Source: CAYOWK01 sp964407665 (GTDB lineage: Bacteria > Pseudomonadota > Alphaproteobacteria > Caulobacterales > Hyphomonadaceae). From it: a stretch of 54,175 nucleotides of DNA. Shown here one piece after another: positions 1 to 10,905 of this stretch (positions within the stretch are counted from its first letter, which is position 1; the number at the start of each line of letters is the position of its first letter). The notes beneath the pieces are model-generated. The model worked only from the letters and a program-made list of their open reading frames with translations. It made no database searches and was not told where the DNA came from. Position numbers and translations under genes: made by a program. The stretch spans positions 1 through 54,175 of the forward strand of contig CAYOWK010000029.1 of the NCBI GenBank assembly GCA_964407665.1, read 5' to 3'.

Positions 1-12
1 GGCATTCGATGT

Positions 13-28
13 TTCGGTGCGCACCGAA
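13..28. repeat. 16-bp perfect palindrome at the window edge
   Basis: TTCGGTGCGCACCGAA reads the same on both strands. It could be an operator or half of a structure whose gene lies left of the window. Nothing inside the window identifies its role. Confidence 0.4.
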
Positions 29-100
29 CCCTCCCTTGCCAGACGCGAGGGGGAGATTGCGGCGGGCGGATACCCGGTCGGATGAAAAGGGGTCTGTCCC

Positions 101-216
101 CCATTTTCAGAGTGTCATCCCGGAAGCGCCTTGGCGCTATCCGGGATCCATGGTCCGGCAGTCGGGATGCTGAAAATGGTTCCCGGACAACCGCCTCGCG
201 GTTTCCGGGATGACAG
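101..216. repeat. REP-like pair of hairpins
   Basis: Two hairpins with related CCGGA...TCCGG ends lie at about 119-145 (arms AGCGCC/GGCGCT around TT) and 181-211 (arms AACCGC/GCGGTT around CTC). The outer bases form a 13-bp inverted repeat: TGTCATCCCGGAA at 113-125 and its complement at 203-215. A second 10-bp pair, CCATTTTCAG at 101-110 and CTGAAAATGG at 170-179, is interleaved with it. The layout is that of repetitive extragenic palindromes scattered in proteobacterial genomes. Bases 1-390 hold no convincing gene. Confidence 0.6.
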
Positions 217-330
217 CCTGTCGGTGGCCCAGGCAACACGGACGCTGGCGTGTCCGTTTTCAAATGCCGGGCGAAGCCAGTCAATTCAGGCGCCGTTTGT
301 CCTACACCCGGCGCCTTCCGGGCGCGGACA

Positions 331-360
331 AGAAAAAGGGCGGACCTCTGCGGTCCGCCC
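331..360 (-). terminator. Rho-independent terminator of the ompW-like gene
   Basis: On the minus strand a 9-bp stem (GGGCGGACC/GGTCCGCCC, five-base loop) is followed by a T tract (AGAAAAA at 331-337 on the plus strand). It lies about 30 bases past the stop codon of the ompW-like gene. Confidence 0.85.
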
Positions 361-390
361 CAGTCCTGCTTCCAGCCTGCGAGAAGAGGG

Positions 391-1026
391 CTAGAAACGA
401 TAACCGGCGCCTATGGAGACGACGTAGGGGTTGATGTCGACGTCCGCCGCGACCGGACCGAGGGCCGTGGTCAGCGCGACGTCGGTCTGGATCCAGATCT
501 TCCGCACGTCGGCGTTGATCGACCAGTGCTCGTTCAGGCGGTAGTCGACGCCGGCCTGCAGCGCGCCGCCGAAGGACGGGTCATAGTCGATGGCCGTCAC
601 CGGTCCGGCGGGCAGCTCGTCGTCGAAGAAGAGCGTGTAGTTCACGCCGGCGCCGAGATAGGGCTGCAGCTTGCCTTCGGTGTTGAAGTGGTACTTCAGC
701 GTCAGCGTCGGCGGGAAATGCGAGATCTTGCCGAGATCGACCGTGCCGATCGAGGTTCCGACCGCCTTCACCTCGTGGCGGGCCATGCAGCACAGAAGTT
801 CGGCCGAGATGGCGTCGGTGAAGAAGTACTCGATCTGCAGGCTGGGGACGACTTCATCGGAGATGTCGACGTCGCCGCCGATGGCAGAGATCGTAGCGCT
901 TTCCTCGGGAAGGACCGCCGAGAGGCCGACCTTGATCTGGACGTTGTCGAGCACGCCCGCCGATGCGGGCGCGGCCAATGCCAGCGTGGCCACTGTGGCT
1001 GCGAGGAGGAATTTGAGGGAGGACAT
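391..1026 (-). CDS. ompW: OmpW-family outer membrane beta-barrel protein
   Basis: A 211-residue protein with a clear Sec signal peptide (MSSLKFLLAATVATLAL, cleavage near ASA-G at residue 22). The body has the alternating pattern of a small eight-stranded barrel and ends in aromatic GAGYRF, the usual C-terminal signal for BamA-assisted insertion. The stretch PPTLTLKYHFN then QPYLGAGVNYTLFF is typical of OmpW/YiaT proteins, which form narrow hydrophobic channels in the outer membrane. The ATG at 1026 is preferred to a reading that begins at 1149, because only it begins with the signal peptide. A strong terminator follows. The substrate is unknown. Confidence 0.9.
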   Translation of the reverse strand: MSSLKFLLAATVATLALAAPASAGVLDNVQIKVGLSAVLPEESATISAIGGDVDISDEVVPSLQIEYFFTDAISAELLCCMARHEVKAVGTSIGTVDLGKISHFPPTLTLKYHFNTEGKLQPYLGAGVNYTLFFDDELPAGPVTAIDYDPSFGGALQAGVDYRLNEHWSINADVRKIWIQTDVALTTALGPVAADVDINPYVVSIGAGYRF

Positions 1027-1163
1027 GGGTTGGTTCCCGCTACTGTTGATGCGCGGACCCTGCTCCCCGGCCTCCCTGACTTGTTGATCTGAAGCAAACC
1101 TGGCTGCGGCGGGGCGCCGCAACGCGCCTTGCGGACAGAGCGGCAGCACGCCAAAGAGGCGCC

Positions 1164-2405
1164 ATGGATCATCCCCCGCATCAAACGTCCCCGGCGCGCC
1201 GCGCCATCGTCATCGGAGCGGGGCCGGCAGGACTTGCGGCGGCGGAGGCGATGGCCGGGGCGGGACTGGCGGTAACCGTGCTGGACGCGATGCCGAGCGC
1301 CGGGCGCAAATTCATGATGGCGGGACGCGGCGGTCTCAACCTCACCCACTCAGAACCGCTGGACGCCTTTCTGGAACGCTATGGCGCGTCGCGCGAGCGG
1401 CTGGAGCCTGCCCTGCGGGCTTTTCCGCCGGATGCGATGGTGGCGTGGAGCGGCGCGCTGGGACAGGAGACCTTCACCGGCAGCAGCGGGCGCGTGTTTC
1501 CGCGCGCGATGAAGGCCTCTCCCCTGCTTCGCGCGTGGATGCGCGCGCTGGCGGACAGGGGAGTCGACCTGAAGACGCGCTGGCGCTGGACCGGTTGGGA
1601 GGGTGAGGCGCTTTGCTTCGAGACGCCGTCTGGCCGTGAGACATTGCACGCCGATGCTGTGGTGCTGGCGCTGGGCGGCGCCAGCTGGCCACGGCTGGGA
1701 TCGGACGGCGGATGGGCCGGGATGCTGGCCGCGCGCGGCGTCGCCATCGCGCCCTTCCAGCCCTCAAACTCGGGCTTCGAGACCTTCTGGTCGGAAATCT
1801 TCCGGCGCGCGCATGCCGGCCAGCCGCTGAAGTCGGCACGGTTCTCGGTCGGCGATCGGAGCGCGCGCGGCGAGGCGATCGTCACGCATGGCGGGCTGGA
1901 GGGCGGCGCGATCTATGCGTTGTCGGCGCCGCTGCGCGATGCGATTGCGGCTGAAGGATCGGCCAGCCTGACGATCGATCTGGCGCCGGACCTGTCGGCG
2001 GAGGACCTGGCGCGGCGGCTGAAGGCGAAGCCGGGCGTCTCGATGTCCAACCGGCTGCGCAAGGCGGGGCTGTCGCCTGTGGCGGCGGGGCTTCTGCGCG
2101 AGCGCGACGACGGACCCACATTGCCAAACGACGCAGACGATCTGGCGGCCATCATCAAGGCCTGCGGGATCCGGATGACAGGCGTCGCATCAATGGACCG
2201 CGCGATCTCGACAGCGGGCGGCGTAAGCTGGGAGAGCATCAACGCCGACTACTCGCTGACCACCGACCCCAATGTGTTCGTCTGCGGCGAGATGCTGGAC
2301 TGGGAGGCGCCGACCGGCGGCTACCTGCTGCAGGCCTGCATGGCGACGGGCCGCGCGGCGGGGTTAGGGGCGGCTGCACGGGTCGCAGCTTTTTTTGTGG
2401 CCTGA
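1164..2405 (+). CDS. HI0933/BaiN-like FAD-dependent flavoprotein
   Basis: A 413-residue protein of the TIGR03862-type flavoprotein family. Residues 18-23 (GAGPAG) form the dinucleotide-binding loop, followed by GRKFMMAGRGGLNLTHS (about 47-63), a family hallmark near the flavin. A second conserved segment, GGVSWESINADYSL and FVCGEMLDWEAPTGGY near the C-terminus, closes the FAD site. The protein is probably cytosolic. Relatives are annotated as NAD(P)/FAD-dependent oxidoreductases with unknown substrates. It is divergent from the ompW-like gene, sharing an intergenic region of about 137 bases. Confidence 0.85.
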   Translation: MDHPPHQTSPARRAIVIGAGPAGLAAAEAMAGAGLAVTVLDAMPSAGRKFMMAGRGGLNLTHSEPLDAFLERYGASRERLEPALRAFPPDAMVAWSGALGQETFTGSSGRVFPRAMKASPLLRAWMRALADRGVDLKTRWRWTGWEGEALCFETPSGRETLHADAVVLALGGASWPRLGSDGGWAGMLAARGVAIAPFQPSNSGFETFWSEIFRRAHAGQPLKSARFSVGDRSARGEAIVTHGGLEGGAIYALSAPLRDAIAAEGSASLTIDLAPDLSAEDLARRLKAKPGVSMSNRLRKAGLSPVAAGLLRERDDGPTLPNDADDLAAIIKACGIRMTGVASMDRAISTAGGVSWESINADYSLTTDPNVFVCGEMLDWEAPTGGYLLQACMATGRAAGLGAAARVAAFFVA

Positions 2406-2441
2406 TCCGGAGTATCGTCCCCCTGGGCAGTGGAGGGGAAA

Positions 2442-4211
2442 ATGCGAAGATCACTGACCGCTGTTACTTCGATTGTCGCGCTACTTGGCGCTGTTTACGT
2501 GTGGCCAGCAACGCCGCCGGGCGATCCGCTTCTCGAAACGCTCGCGGAGTCCGCCGCAACCTGCGGTCCGAACGGAGACGCCCGACGAGATGCGCTTGGG
2601 GCACTGCTTGCGGGTATTTCGTCCTGGGCACAGTCGCCAGCTACCGGCACGTCTCCGCCGCCACTTATGGCCGGACTTGGTGGGGCACATCTGAATATAA
2701 CTACGGGCGTCCCGCTGGCGCAGGCCTATTTCGATCAGGGCCTCAACATGCTGCATGGGTTCAACCATGCCGAGGCCGCGCGTGCGTTCCGTCATGCACA
2801 AACGCTCGATCCGGACTGTGCGATGTGCTTCTGGGGAGAAGCGTTCGCACTCGGTCCGAACATCAATGCGCCCATGGCCGAAGCCGACAACGCAGCAGCG
2901 TATGCCGCCGCGCGAAGCGCCATCGAGAAAATGAAATCGGCGAGTCCGATCGAACAGGCCCTGATCGAAGCCATGGCCGTTCGATACTCTAGCGACTGGC
3001 CCGCCGAGCGCGCACCATTCGATGCAGCTTTCGCCAACGCCATGACAAGTCTGGCCGAACGTTTCCCGGACAACGACCTGGTCCAGGTTCTGTCGGCCGA
3101 GGCTGACATGGACACCCAGCCCTGGGACTACTGGGCGCCGGGCGGACGAGCCCCCAAGGGCCGCGCAGGCAGTGCAATTGAACGCGTCGAGACCGTCCTC
3201 GCCCGCAACCCGGAGAATGCCGGCGCAATGCATCTCTATATCCATCTTGCCGAAGCATCGACGGATCCGTGGAGAGCGGAGGCCGCCGCCGACCGCCTCG
3301 ACAAGGCTGCGCCCAACGCTGGCCATCTCGTGCATATGCCAGCGCACATCTACTACCGGGTAGGTCGCTTCAGGGACTCGATGAAGCTGAACATTCGCGC
3401 CGCCAGAGTGGATGAACGCTACATCGAGACCGCCAACGCCTCGCCGATGTATCGGTACGGCTACTACGCCCACAATCTGCATTTTGTGGTGACAAGCGCC
3501 CAGCTCGGCGGGGACGCCCGCGCGGCGCTGGACTACGCTGCAAAGCTGGACGAGGCGGTTCCCATGCCGATGGCCATGCAGGTGGCGGTGGCCCAGCCGA
3601 TCAAAGCTGCCCCCTGGTTCGCGCAGGCCCAGTTCGGCGATCCTGAGAAAGTTCTGGCCATGCCGGCGCCAGCGGCTGGTGTGGACTATGTCACGGTCGC
3701 CTGGCGCTATGCGCGCGCCATGGCGCATCTGCGCGCAGGGCGCATCGCCGCCAGCAGGAACGAGGCGACCGAGATCGAGCGGCTTTCACGGGAGGGAGAT
3801 TTTTCTGGCCTTGCCGCCATCGGCGCACCCGTCGAGCCCCTGCTTGGCGTCTACATGCGGGTACTGGAAGGAAAGGCCCTTCTTGCCGAGAACAAGACCG
3901 CCGAGGCCATTGCGGCGCTGGAGGATGCAGAGGCCCTGCAGGCACAGATTCCATACATGGAGCCGCCCTACGTCTACTATCCCACGTCCCGAACCCTCGG
4001 CGCCGCGTACATCGCGGCTGGACGCTACGGCGAGGCTGAGCGGACTTTCCTGCAAGTACTGATCGACAATCCAAACGATGCACTGGCCTATTGGGGCATC
4101 GCGGAGGCGCGCAAGCGGGCCGGCGCAACAGCGAGTGCAAAGGCCGCGCGCGCCATGTTTGAGCAGGCGTATCTCGGTCGTTCGGGCGCAGTGTCGATGT
4201 CCAGTCTGTGA
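2442..4211 (+). CDS. Exported tetratricopeptide-repeat protein
   Basis: A protein of 589 residues with an N-terminal hydrophobic segment (MRRSLTAVTSIVALLGAVYV) that looks like a signal peptide or anchor. TPR-like helical pairs are visible, for example YFDQGLNMLHGFNHAEAA followed by LDPDCAMCFWGEA, and near the end GRYGEAERTFLQVL. The CAMC pair and the GPNIN motif recur in a family of periplasmic TPR proteins of unknown role. ATG 2442 is preferred over GTG 2430 because GGAGG at 2432-2436 sits five bases before it. Several stretches have less GC-biased codons than its neighbours. It converges with metH. Confidence 0.75.
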   Translation: MRRSLTAVTSIVALLGAVYVWPATPPGDPLLETLAESAATCGPNGDARRDALGALLAGISSWAQSPATGTSPPPLMAGLGGAHLNITTGVPLAQAYFDQGLNMLHGFNHAEAARAFRHAQTLDPDCAMCFWGEAFALGPNINAPMAEADNAAAYAAARSAIEKMKSASPIEQALIEAMAVRYSSDWPAERAPFDAAFANAMTSLAERFPDNDLVQVLSAEADMDTQPWDYWAPGGRAPKGRAGSAIERVETVLARNPENAGAMHLYIHLAEASTDPWRAEAAADRLDKAAPNAGHLVHMPAHIYYRVGRFRDSMKLNIRAARVDERYIETANASPMYRYGYYAHNLHFVVTSAQLGGDARAALDYAAKLDEAVPMPMAMQVAVAQPIKAAPWFAQAQFGDPEKVLAMPAPAAGVDYVTVAWRYARAMAHLRAGRIAASRNEATEIERLSREGDFSGLAAIGAPVEPLLGVYMRVLEGKALLAENKTAEAIAALEDAEALQAQIPYMEPPYVYYPTSRTLGAAYIAAGRYGEAERTFLQVLIDNPNDALAYWGIAEARKRAGATASAKAARAMFEQAYLGRSGAVSMSSL

Positions 4212-4259
4212 CATCCGCTCAGCGCACAGCGATGCTTTTGCGGAAACCGGCTGTCCGCC

Positions 4260-6905
<2,646 letters not shown>

Positions 6906-6950
6906 ACGCGACTTTCTGGCGGGGGCAGGTGGCTGTCAGGACAGCAGGGA

Positions 6951-7475
6951 TCAGCGCGCCGGACGCACGGCGGTGACTTCGATCTCGACCAGCATGCCGG
7001 GGGCGACGAGGCCTGCGACCTGCACGGTGGAACGGACGGGGCGGTTGGGCTGCTCAGCCGAGCCGTAATGTTTCGCCCAGGCGCGGTTCATGGCGGCGAA
7101 GTCCATTCCCGTCTGGCCGTCGGGGGCGACGAGGTAGACGGTTGCGGCGATCACGTCGGCTTCGCTGGCGCCGGCTTCGGCCAGTTGCGCTGCGATTTTT
7201 GCGAGCACGCTGCCGGTCTGTTGTTCGGTGTCGCCATAGCGCGCGGCGGCGGCGGAGCCCGGGTTCAGCGGATCGGCGACGATGCCCGGCAGGCGGATGG
7301 TCTCGTATCCCGGCGGGATGACGATGCTGCGGGCATAAGGGGCGGTCGGCGTTGTGTAGGTGCGGACGACCGGCGCGGCGGCGGCAGGCTCCGGGATAGC
7401 GGCGACCTCGCGTGCGGACACCATGAGGCAGCCGGACAGGAGCGGTGCGGCGAGGAGGAGAGCAACGGGTTTCAT
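6951..7475 (-). CDS. RidA/YjgF-family protein with a lipoprotein signal
   Basis: A 174-residue protein. Residues 1-16 (MKPVALLLAAPLLSGC) form a lipoprotein signal with Cys16 in a lipobox. The rest is a RidA fold, including PLNPGSAAAARYGDTEQQTG, a VTxVxL-like ATVYLVAP and a C-terminal RSTVQVAGLVAPGMLVEIEV. Cytosolic RidA proteins hydrolyse reactive enamine/imine intermediates using an Arg, which is retained in RSTVQV. Here the signal predicts a membrane-anchored periplasmic protein, so the substrate may differ. ATG 7475 overlaps the upstream stop (ATGA, 7472-7475), which supports the start. Confidence 0.85.
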   Translation of the reverse strand: MKPVALLLAAPLLSGCLMVSAREVAAIPEPAAAAPVVRTYTTPTAPYARSIVIPPGYETIRLPGIVADPLNPGSAAAARYGDTEQQTGSVLAKIAAQLAEAGASEADVIAATVYLVAPDGQTGMDFAAMNRAWAKHYGSAEQPNRPVRSTVQVAGLVAPGMLVEIEVTAVRPAR

Positions 7476-8035
7476 TCGGCGGCCTTTGTGGGAAGGAGGC
7501 CCGGAAGGCCATCGATGCTTTTGGCGTTCTTCGCAAGACGGCTTTCGTACCAGGCCGCCTGTTCGACATTGCCGACATAGCGCTTCAGCTGGTCGCGCTC
7601 GCCCTTGTAGTCCATGAACGGCACGGCCCAGCCGCATGAGTCCTGCACATGGGTGATGTCGGCGAAGATGATGTCGCGGGCGCGTTCGAGGCCGGGCGGG
7701 AATTTCGCCAGCTCCTCGGCAAAGCCCGGCTCGTTGAACTGCAGCACCGATCCGCGCCCATAGAGACGCATGATGTTGGCGGCCCCCTCGAAGGCGCAGA
7801 ACATGAAGGTGATGCGCCCGTTCTCGCGTACATGCGCCAGCGTCTCGGCGCCCGAGCCGCCAAGGTCGGCATAGGCGACGCGGTTGGGGCCAATCACGCG
7901 GAAACTGTCATAGCCCTTCGGGGAGAGGTTGACGCGGCCTTCGTCCGACAGCGGCGCGGTCGCCACGAAGAACATCTTCTGGGCCTCGATGAAGGCGACA
8001 TGCTTGTCATTCAGGCTGTCATAGAACTTGGCCAT
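7472..8035 (-). CDS. PNPOx-fold (pyridoxamine phosphate oxidase-like) protein
   Basis: A 187-residue protein of the pyridoxamine 5'-phosphate oxidase-related family (PF01243 type). Markers are HVAFIEAQKMFFVATAPL near the N-terminus, GRVNLSPKG at about residues 33-41 and ENGRITFMFCAFEG in the middle. The C-terminus, ending in a basic helix with AAWYESRLAKNAKSIDG, is typical of a subgroup that probably binds FMN or F420 and reduces unknown substrates. It is not PdxH itself. Its ATG shares a base with the upstream stop (TGATG at 8033-8037), so it is translationally coupled in the methionine operon. Confidence 0.85.
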   Translation of the reverse strand: MAKFYDSLNDKHVAFIEAQKMFFVATAPLSDEGRVNLSPKGYDSFRVIGPNRVAYADLGGSGAETLAHVRENGRITFMFCAFEGAANIMRLYGRGSVLQFNEPGFAEELAKFPPGLERARDIIFADITHVQDSCGWAVPFMDYKGERDQLKRYVGNVEQAAWYESRLAKNAKSIDGLPGLLPTKAAE

Positions 8036-8529
8036 CAGGACGCCTCCACCCTCGCGGCGCTCTGGATCAGCAGGAAAACCGCGCCCCCCTTCGTGGGCGC
8101 GCGATAGACCCCCAGAGCCTGCGCTATCTTCGCAGCCGCAGCTGCAAGGCGCCACCCCAGGGCGTCAAGATCGTTCCCCGCCACATTGGGTTCAGCCAGC
8201 TGTCCCATCTGGTGTTCGAGGCCAAAGGCGCGCACAGCCTCACCGTCGGTGACGATCTGGTCCGGGAAGGACGGGTTGGCCCATGCCCACATCCAGTCGT
8301 GATGTCCGGTCGTACCAGCGACCTGCACGTCGCAGACAACGCGGGGGCCCGTTTCGTCCGAGAAGATGAGCTTGCGGCGGGCCAGATCGGCGTTCCATTT
8401 CGACCAACGGCCGACCCCAAATTCATCCTCGAGCGTCGCCTGCTTCACCGACAGTTCAAGCGCGGCGAGTTCCAGCCACCTGTCTGCTCCGCACTCTTCC
8501 GGTGAAACGGTTGCGCTGAGACTGTTCAT
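8035..8529 (-). CDS. DUF6882-like protein of unknown function
   Basis: A 164-residue soluble protein with no signal or membrane segment. The pattern FGVGRWSKWNADLARRKL, HHDWMWAWANPSFP and YRAPTKGGAVFLLIQ resembles the DUF6882 family, in which an aromatic WxWxWxNxS core is conserved. No catalytic site is apparent. The ATG at 8529 overlaps the stop of the homocysteine-domain metH gene. A GTG directly before it (8532) is an alternative start. Its conserved aromatic patch could bind a ligand, but this is speculative. Confidence 0.75.
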   Translation of the reverse strand: MNSLSATVSPEECGADRWLELAALELSVKQATLEDEFGVGRWSKWNADLARRKLIFSDETGPRVVCDVQVAGTTGHHDWMWAWANPSFPDQIVTDGEAVRAFGLEHQMGQLAEPNVAGNDLDALGWRLAAAAAKIAQALGVYRAPTKGGAVFLLIQSAARVEAS

Positions 8530-9593
8530 CACGCCAGCTCGAACGGTTCCAGGCCGGCGAGGCGCAGCGCCTTTGCCCGCTCCGGCGGCTGGCGTGGCTT
8601 CACGCCCTTCACGCCCTCGGCGATGCAGCGGATGTGTTCCGGCGTGGTGCCACAGCAGCCGCCAAGAATGTTGACCAGGCCTTCCTTCGCCCAGCCCTCG
8701 ACCGAGTGCGCAGTTTCGTGGGGCTGCTCGTCATACTGGCCCATCTCGTTGGGAAGGCCAGCGTTCGGATAAGCCGCAACCAGCGTTTCGGCGACGCGCG
8801 ACATCTCGGCGATGAACGGACGCATCAGGTCGGCGCCCAGAGCGCAGTTGAAGCCGATGGCGAAAGGCTTGGCGTGCTTCACGGAGTTCCAGAACGCCTC
8901 GGTGGTCTGGCCCGAAAGCGTGCGGCCCGAGCGGTCGGTGATGGTGCCCGAGATCCAGATCGGCAGTTCCTCGAGACCCTCGGCTTCCAGGTCCTTGATG
9001 GCCTTGATGGCGGCCTTGGCGTTCAGCGTGTCGGTGATGGTCTCGATCAAATAGAGATCGACGCCACCCTCGTTGAGCGCTTTCACCTGGTCGCGATAGG
9101 CGTGATAGACCTCGTCGAAGTCGACCAGACGCGCGCCCGGATCGTTCACATCCGAGGACATCGACAGCATCTTGTTCAGCGGCCCGATGGAGCCGGCGAG
9201 GAAGCGGGGCTTCTCGGGCTCCTTCGCGATCCAGGCATCGGCGCGTTCGCGGCCGATGCGGGCGCCTTCGTAGTTGATGTCCCGGACCGCCTGCGCGTCG
9301 AGCTTGTAGTCGTCCTGCGCGATCGTGGTCGCCGAGAAGGTGTTGGTCTCCGAGATGTCGGCGCCGGCGCCGAAATAGAGATCGTGCAGCTGCGCCACGA
9401 GATCCGGCCGTGTCAGGCACAGGATATCGTTGTTGCCCTTGAGCTGGCCGGGATGATCCCTGAACCGCTCCGCCCGGAAGTCGGCTTCGGTCAGACCCAT
9501 GCGCTGGAACATCACGCCCCACGATCCGTCGAGAATCAGGATGCGCTCTTTGGCGGCCAACTTGAGGGCGGCGATGCGCTGTTGCCTGTTCAT
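8529..9593 (-). CDS. metH: Methionine synthase, homocysteine-binding subunit
   Basis: A 354-residue homocysteine S-methyltransferase domain, equivalent to the N-terminal quarter of full-length MetH. ILDGSWGVMFQRMGL begins the barrel, and SETNTFSATT and SIGPLNKM follow. The zinc ligands are the Cys in GFNCALGADL and the pair C313-C314 in LGGCCGTTPEH. It activates homocysteine for methylation by the B12 subunit encoded at 4260-6905. Split MetH is known in several alphaproteobacteria, including Caulobacter relatives. ATG 9593 overlaps the stop of the VOC gene by four bases (ATGA). Three other genes separate the two halves. Confidence 0.95.
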   Translation of the reverse strand: MNRQQRIAALKLAAKERILILDGSWGVMFQRMGLTEADFRAERFRDHPGQLKGNNDILCLTRPDLVAQLHDLYFGAGADISETNTFSATTIAQDDYKLDAQAVRDINYEGARIGRERADAWIAKEPEKPRFLAGSIGPLNKMLSMSSDVNDPGARLVDFDEVYHAYRDQVKALNEGGVDLYLIETITDTLNAKAAIKAIKDLEAEGLEELPIWISGTITDRSGRTLSGQTTEAFWNSVKHAKPFAIGFNCALGADLMRPFIAEMSRVAETLVAAYPNAGLPNEMGQYDEQPHETAHSVEGWAKEGLVNILGGCCGTTPEHIRCIAEGVKGVKPRQPPERAKALRLAGLEPFELA

Positions 9594-10045
9594 GACTGAC
9601 CTGTCTGGCGTGGCGGCGGAACCGAGACCGCGCCGCTGGGATGAAGCGGGAAGAACGGATTGTGGGCGACTTCCCAGAGGTGTCCGTCCGGGTCCGCGAA
9701 ATGGGCGACATAGCCGCCCCATGCCGTTTTCTCGGGCGGCTTCAGACTGGTGGCCCCCGCCGCGAGGACGCGCTCGAAGGCTGTATCGACCGAGGCCGCG
9801 TCGCCCACGTTCCAGGCCAGCGTCTGGCGGCGGAAGCCGGCGCCGTCCGCCGGAACGCCGGCGTCCTCAGCCAGCATGGCGGCGGGGAACAGCGCCAACA
9901 CGACGCCGTCCATGTCGTAAAAGTAGATCGTCGCCTGCGATGCGCGCGAGCGCTTCAGGCCCATCGCCTCGTAGAAGGCGGCAGACCTTGCAAGGTCGTC
10001 CACGCCGAGCGTGACGAGAGCAATTCGAATGGCTGGCGGGGTCAT
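9590..10045 (-). CDS. VOC-superfamily (glyoxalase-like) protein
   Basis: A 151-residue single-domain member of the vicinal oxygen chelate superfamily. The N-terminal half has the beta-alpha-beta unit IALVTLGVDDLARSAAFYE, and the C-terminal half has WGGYVAHFADPDGHLWEVA, with the typical final Glu metal ligand. The family includes glyoxalases, dioxygenases and fosfomycin-resistance proteins, and the substrate here cannot be told. The start overlaps the metF stop by four bases (ATGA at 10042-10045). Its place between metF and metH is unexplained. Confidence 0.85.
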   Translation of the reverse strand: MTPPAIRIALVTLGVDDLARSAAFYEAMGLKRSRASQATIYFYDMDGVVLALFPAAMLAEDAGVPADGAGFRRQTLAWNVGDAASVDTAFERVLAAGATSLKPPEKTAWGGYVAHFADPDGHLWEVAHNPFFPLHPSGAVSVPPPRQTGQS

Positions 10046-10905
10046 GACGCCTCCGTTGCCGGTTTCACGCCCAGCAGCCGGCAGGTCGACAGCGACAGCC
10101 CTGCGCGGTTCATCGTGTAGAAGTGGAAGCTGTCGACGCCCTGCTCCGCGAGCCGGTTGCAGAGATCGGCGGCGACATGCGCCGTTACAAGGTCGCGGGT
10201 CTCTGCGTCGCCGTCGAGACCGTCATAGAGCGAGGCAATGCGCGAGGGGATGACCGTTCCGCACAGGTCGGCCATGCGCTTCAGCCCCTTGAAGTTCGAC
10301 TGCAGCATGACGCCCGGCACGATGGGCTGGGTGATGCCGGCCGACCGGGCCATGTCGAGGAAGCGGAAATAGACGTCCGGATAGAAGAAGAACTGCGTGA
10401 TGGCGCGCGTGGCGCCGGCGTCGAACTTGCGCTTAAGGTTGTCGATCTCGGCCTTGAGCGACCCCGCTTCCGGGTGGGCTTCGGGATAGCAGCCGACCGA
10501 AATGTCGAAGTCGGCGATGCGGCGCGCGCCAGCGATCAGATCGGACGCGTAGGCATAGCCGCCCGGATGCGGCTCGTAGCGCGAGCCGATCCCCGCCGTC
10601 GGATCGCCGCGCAGGGCGACGATGCGCTTCACACCGGCGCTCCAGTAATCCTTCAGGACCTGGTCGATCTCACCGCGCGTCGCGGCCACACAAGTGATGT
10701 GGCCGGCAGGGGCGAGGCTTGTCTCCTCGACCATGCGCCTGACGATGTCGTGCGTGCGCTCGCGCGTGGAGCCGCCAGCGCCATATGTGACCGAGACATA
10801 GGCCGGGTTCAGCGGCTCAAGCCGCTTCACCGAATCCCACAGCTTCGCCTCCATGTCCGCAGTCTTGGGCGGAAAGAACTCGAAGGATACCGACTTCACA
10901 CGCAT
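10042..10905 (-). CDS. metF: Methylenetetrahydrofolate reductase
   Basis: A 287-residue flavoprotein that reduces 5,10-methylene-THF to 5-methyl-THF, the methyl donor for MetH. Recognisable segments are SFEFFPPK near the N-terminus (with the catalytic Glu), SVTYGAGGSTRERT, ALRGDPTAG (FAD/folate site), GCYPEAHPE and ITQFFFYPDVYFRF. The length matches the bacterial family. ATG 10905 overlaps the stop of the upstream sahR gene; GTG 10908 directly precedes it and is a possible start. Its position after sahR and before metH fits the SAM-cycle regulon. Confidence 0.96.
   Translation of the reverse strand: MRVKSVSFEFFPPKTADMEAKLWDSVKRLEPLNPAYVSVTYGAGGSTRERTHDIVRRMVEETSLAPAGHITCVAATRGEIDQVLKDYWSAGVKRIVALRGDPTAGIGSRYEPHPGGYAYASDLIAGARRIADFDISVGCYPEAHPEAGSLKAEIDNLKRKFDAGATRAITQFFFYPDVYFRFLDMARSAGITQPIVPGVMLQSNFKGLKRMADLCGTVIPSRIASLYDGLDGDAETRDLVTAHVAADLCNRLAEQGVDSFHFYTMNRAGLSLSTCRLLGVKPATEAS

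Noticed and set aside
250..1092. A 280-codon plus-strand frame opposite the ompW-like gene
   Set aside because: The minus strand encodes a signal peptide, a barrel pattern and a terminal aromatic residue, with a terminator in the right place.
6906..6950. A cobalamin or SAM riboswitch in front of metH or metF
   Set aside because: The gaps are 45 bases or overlapping genes, too short for such aptamers; control through SahR is more likely.
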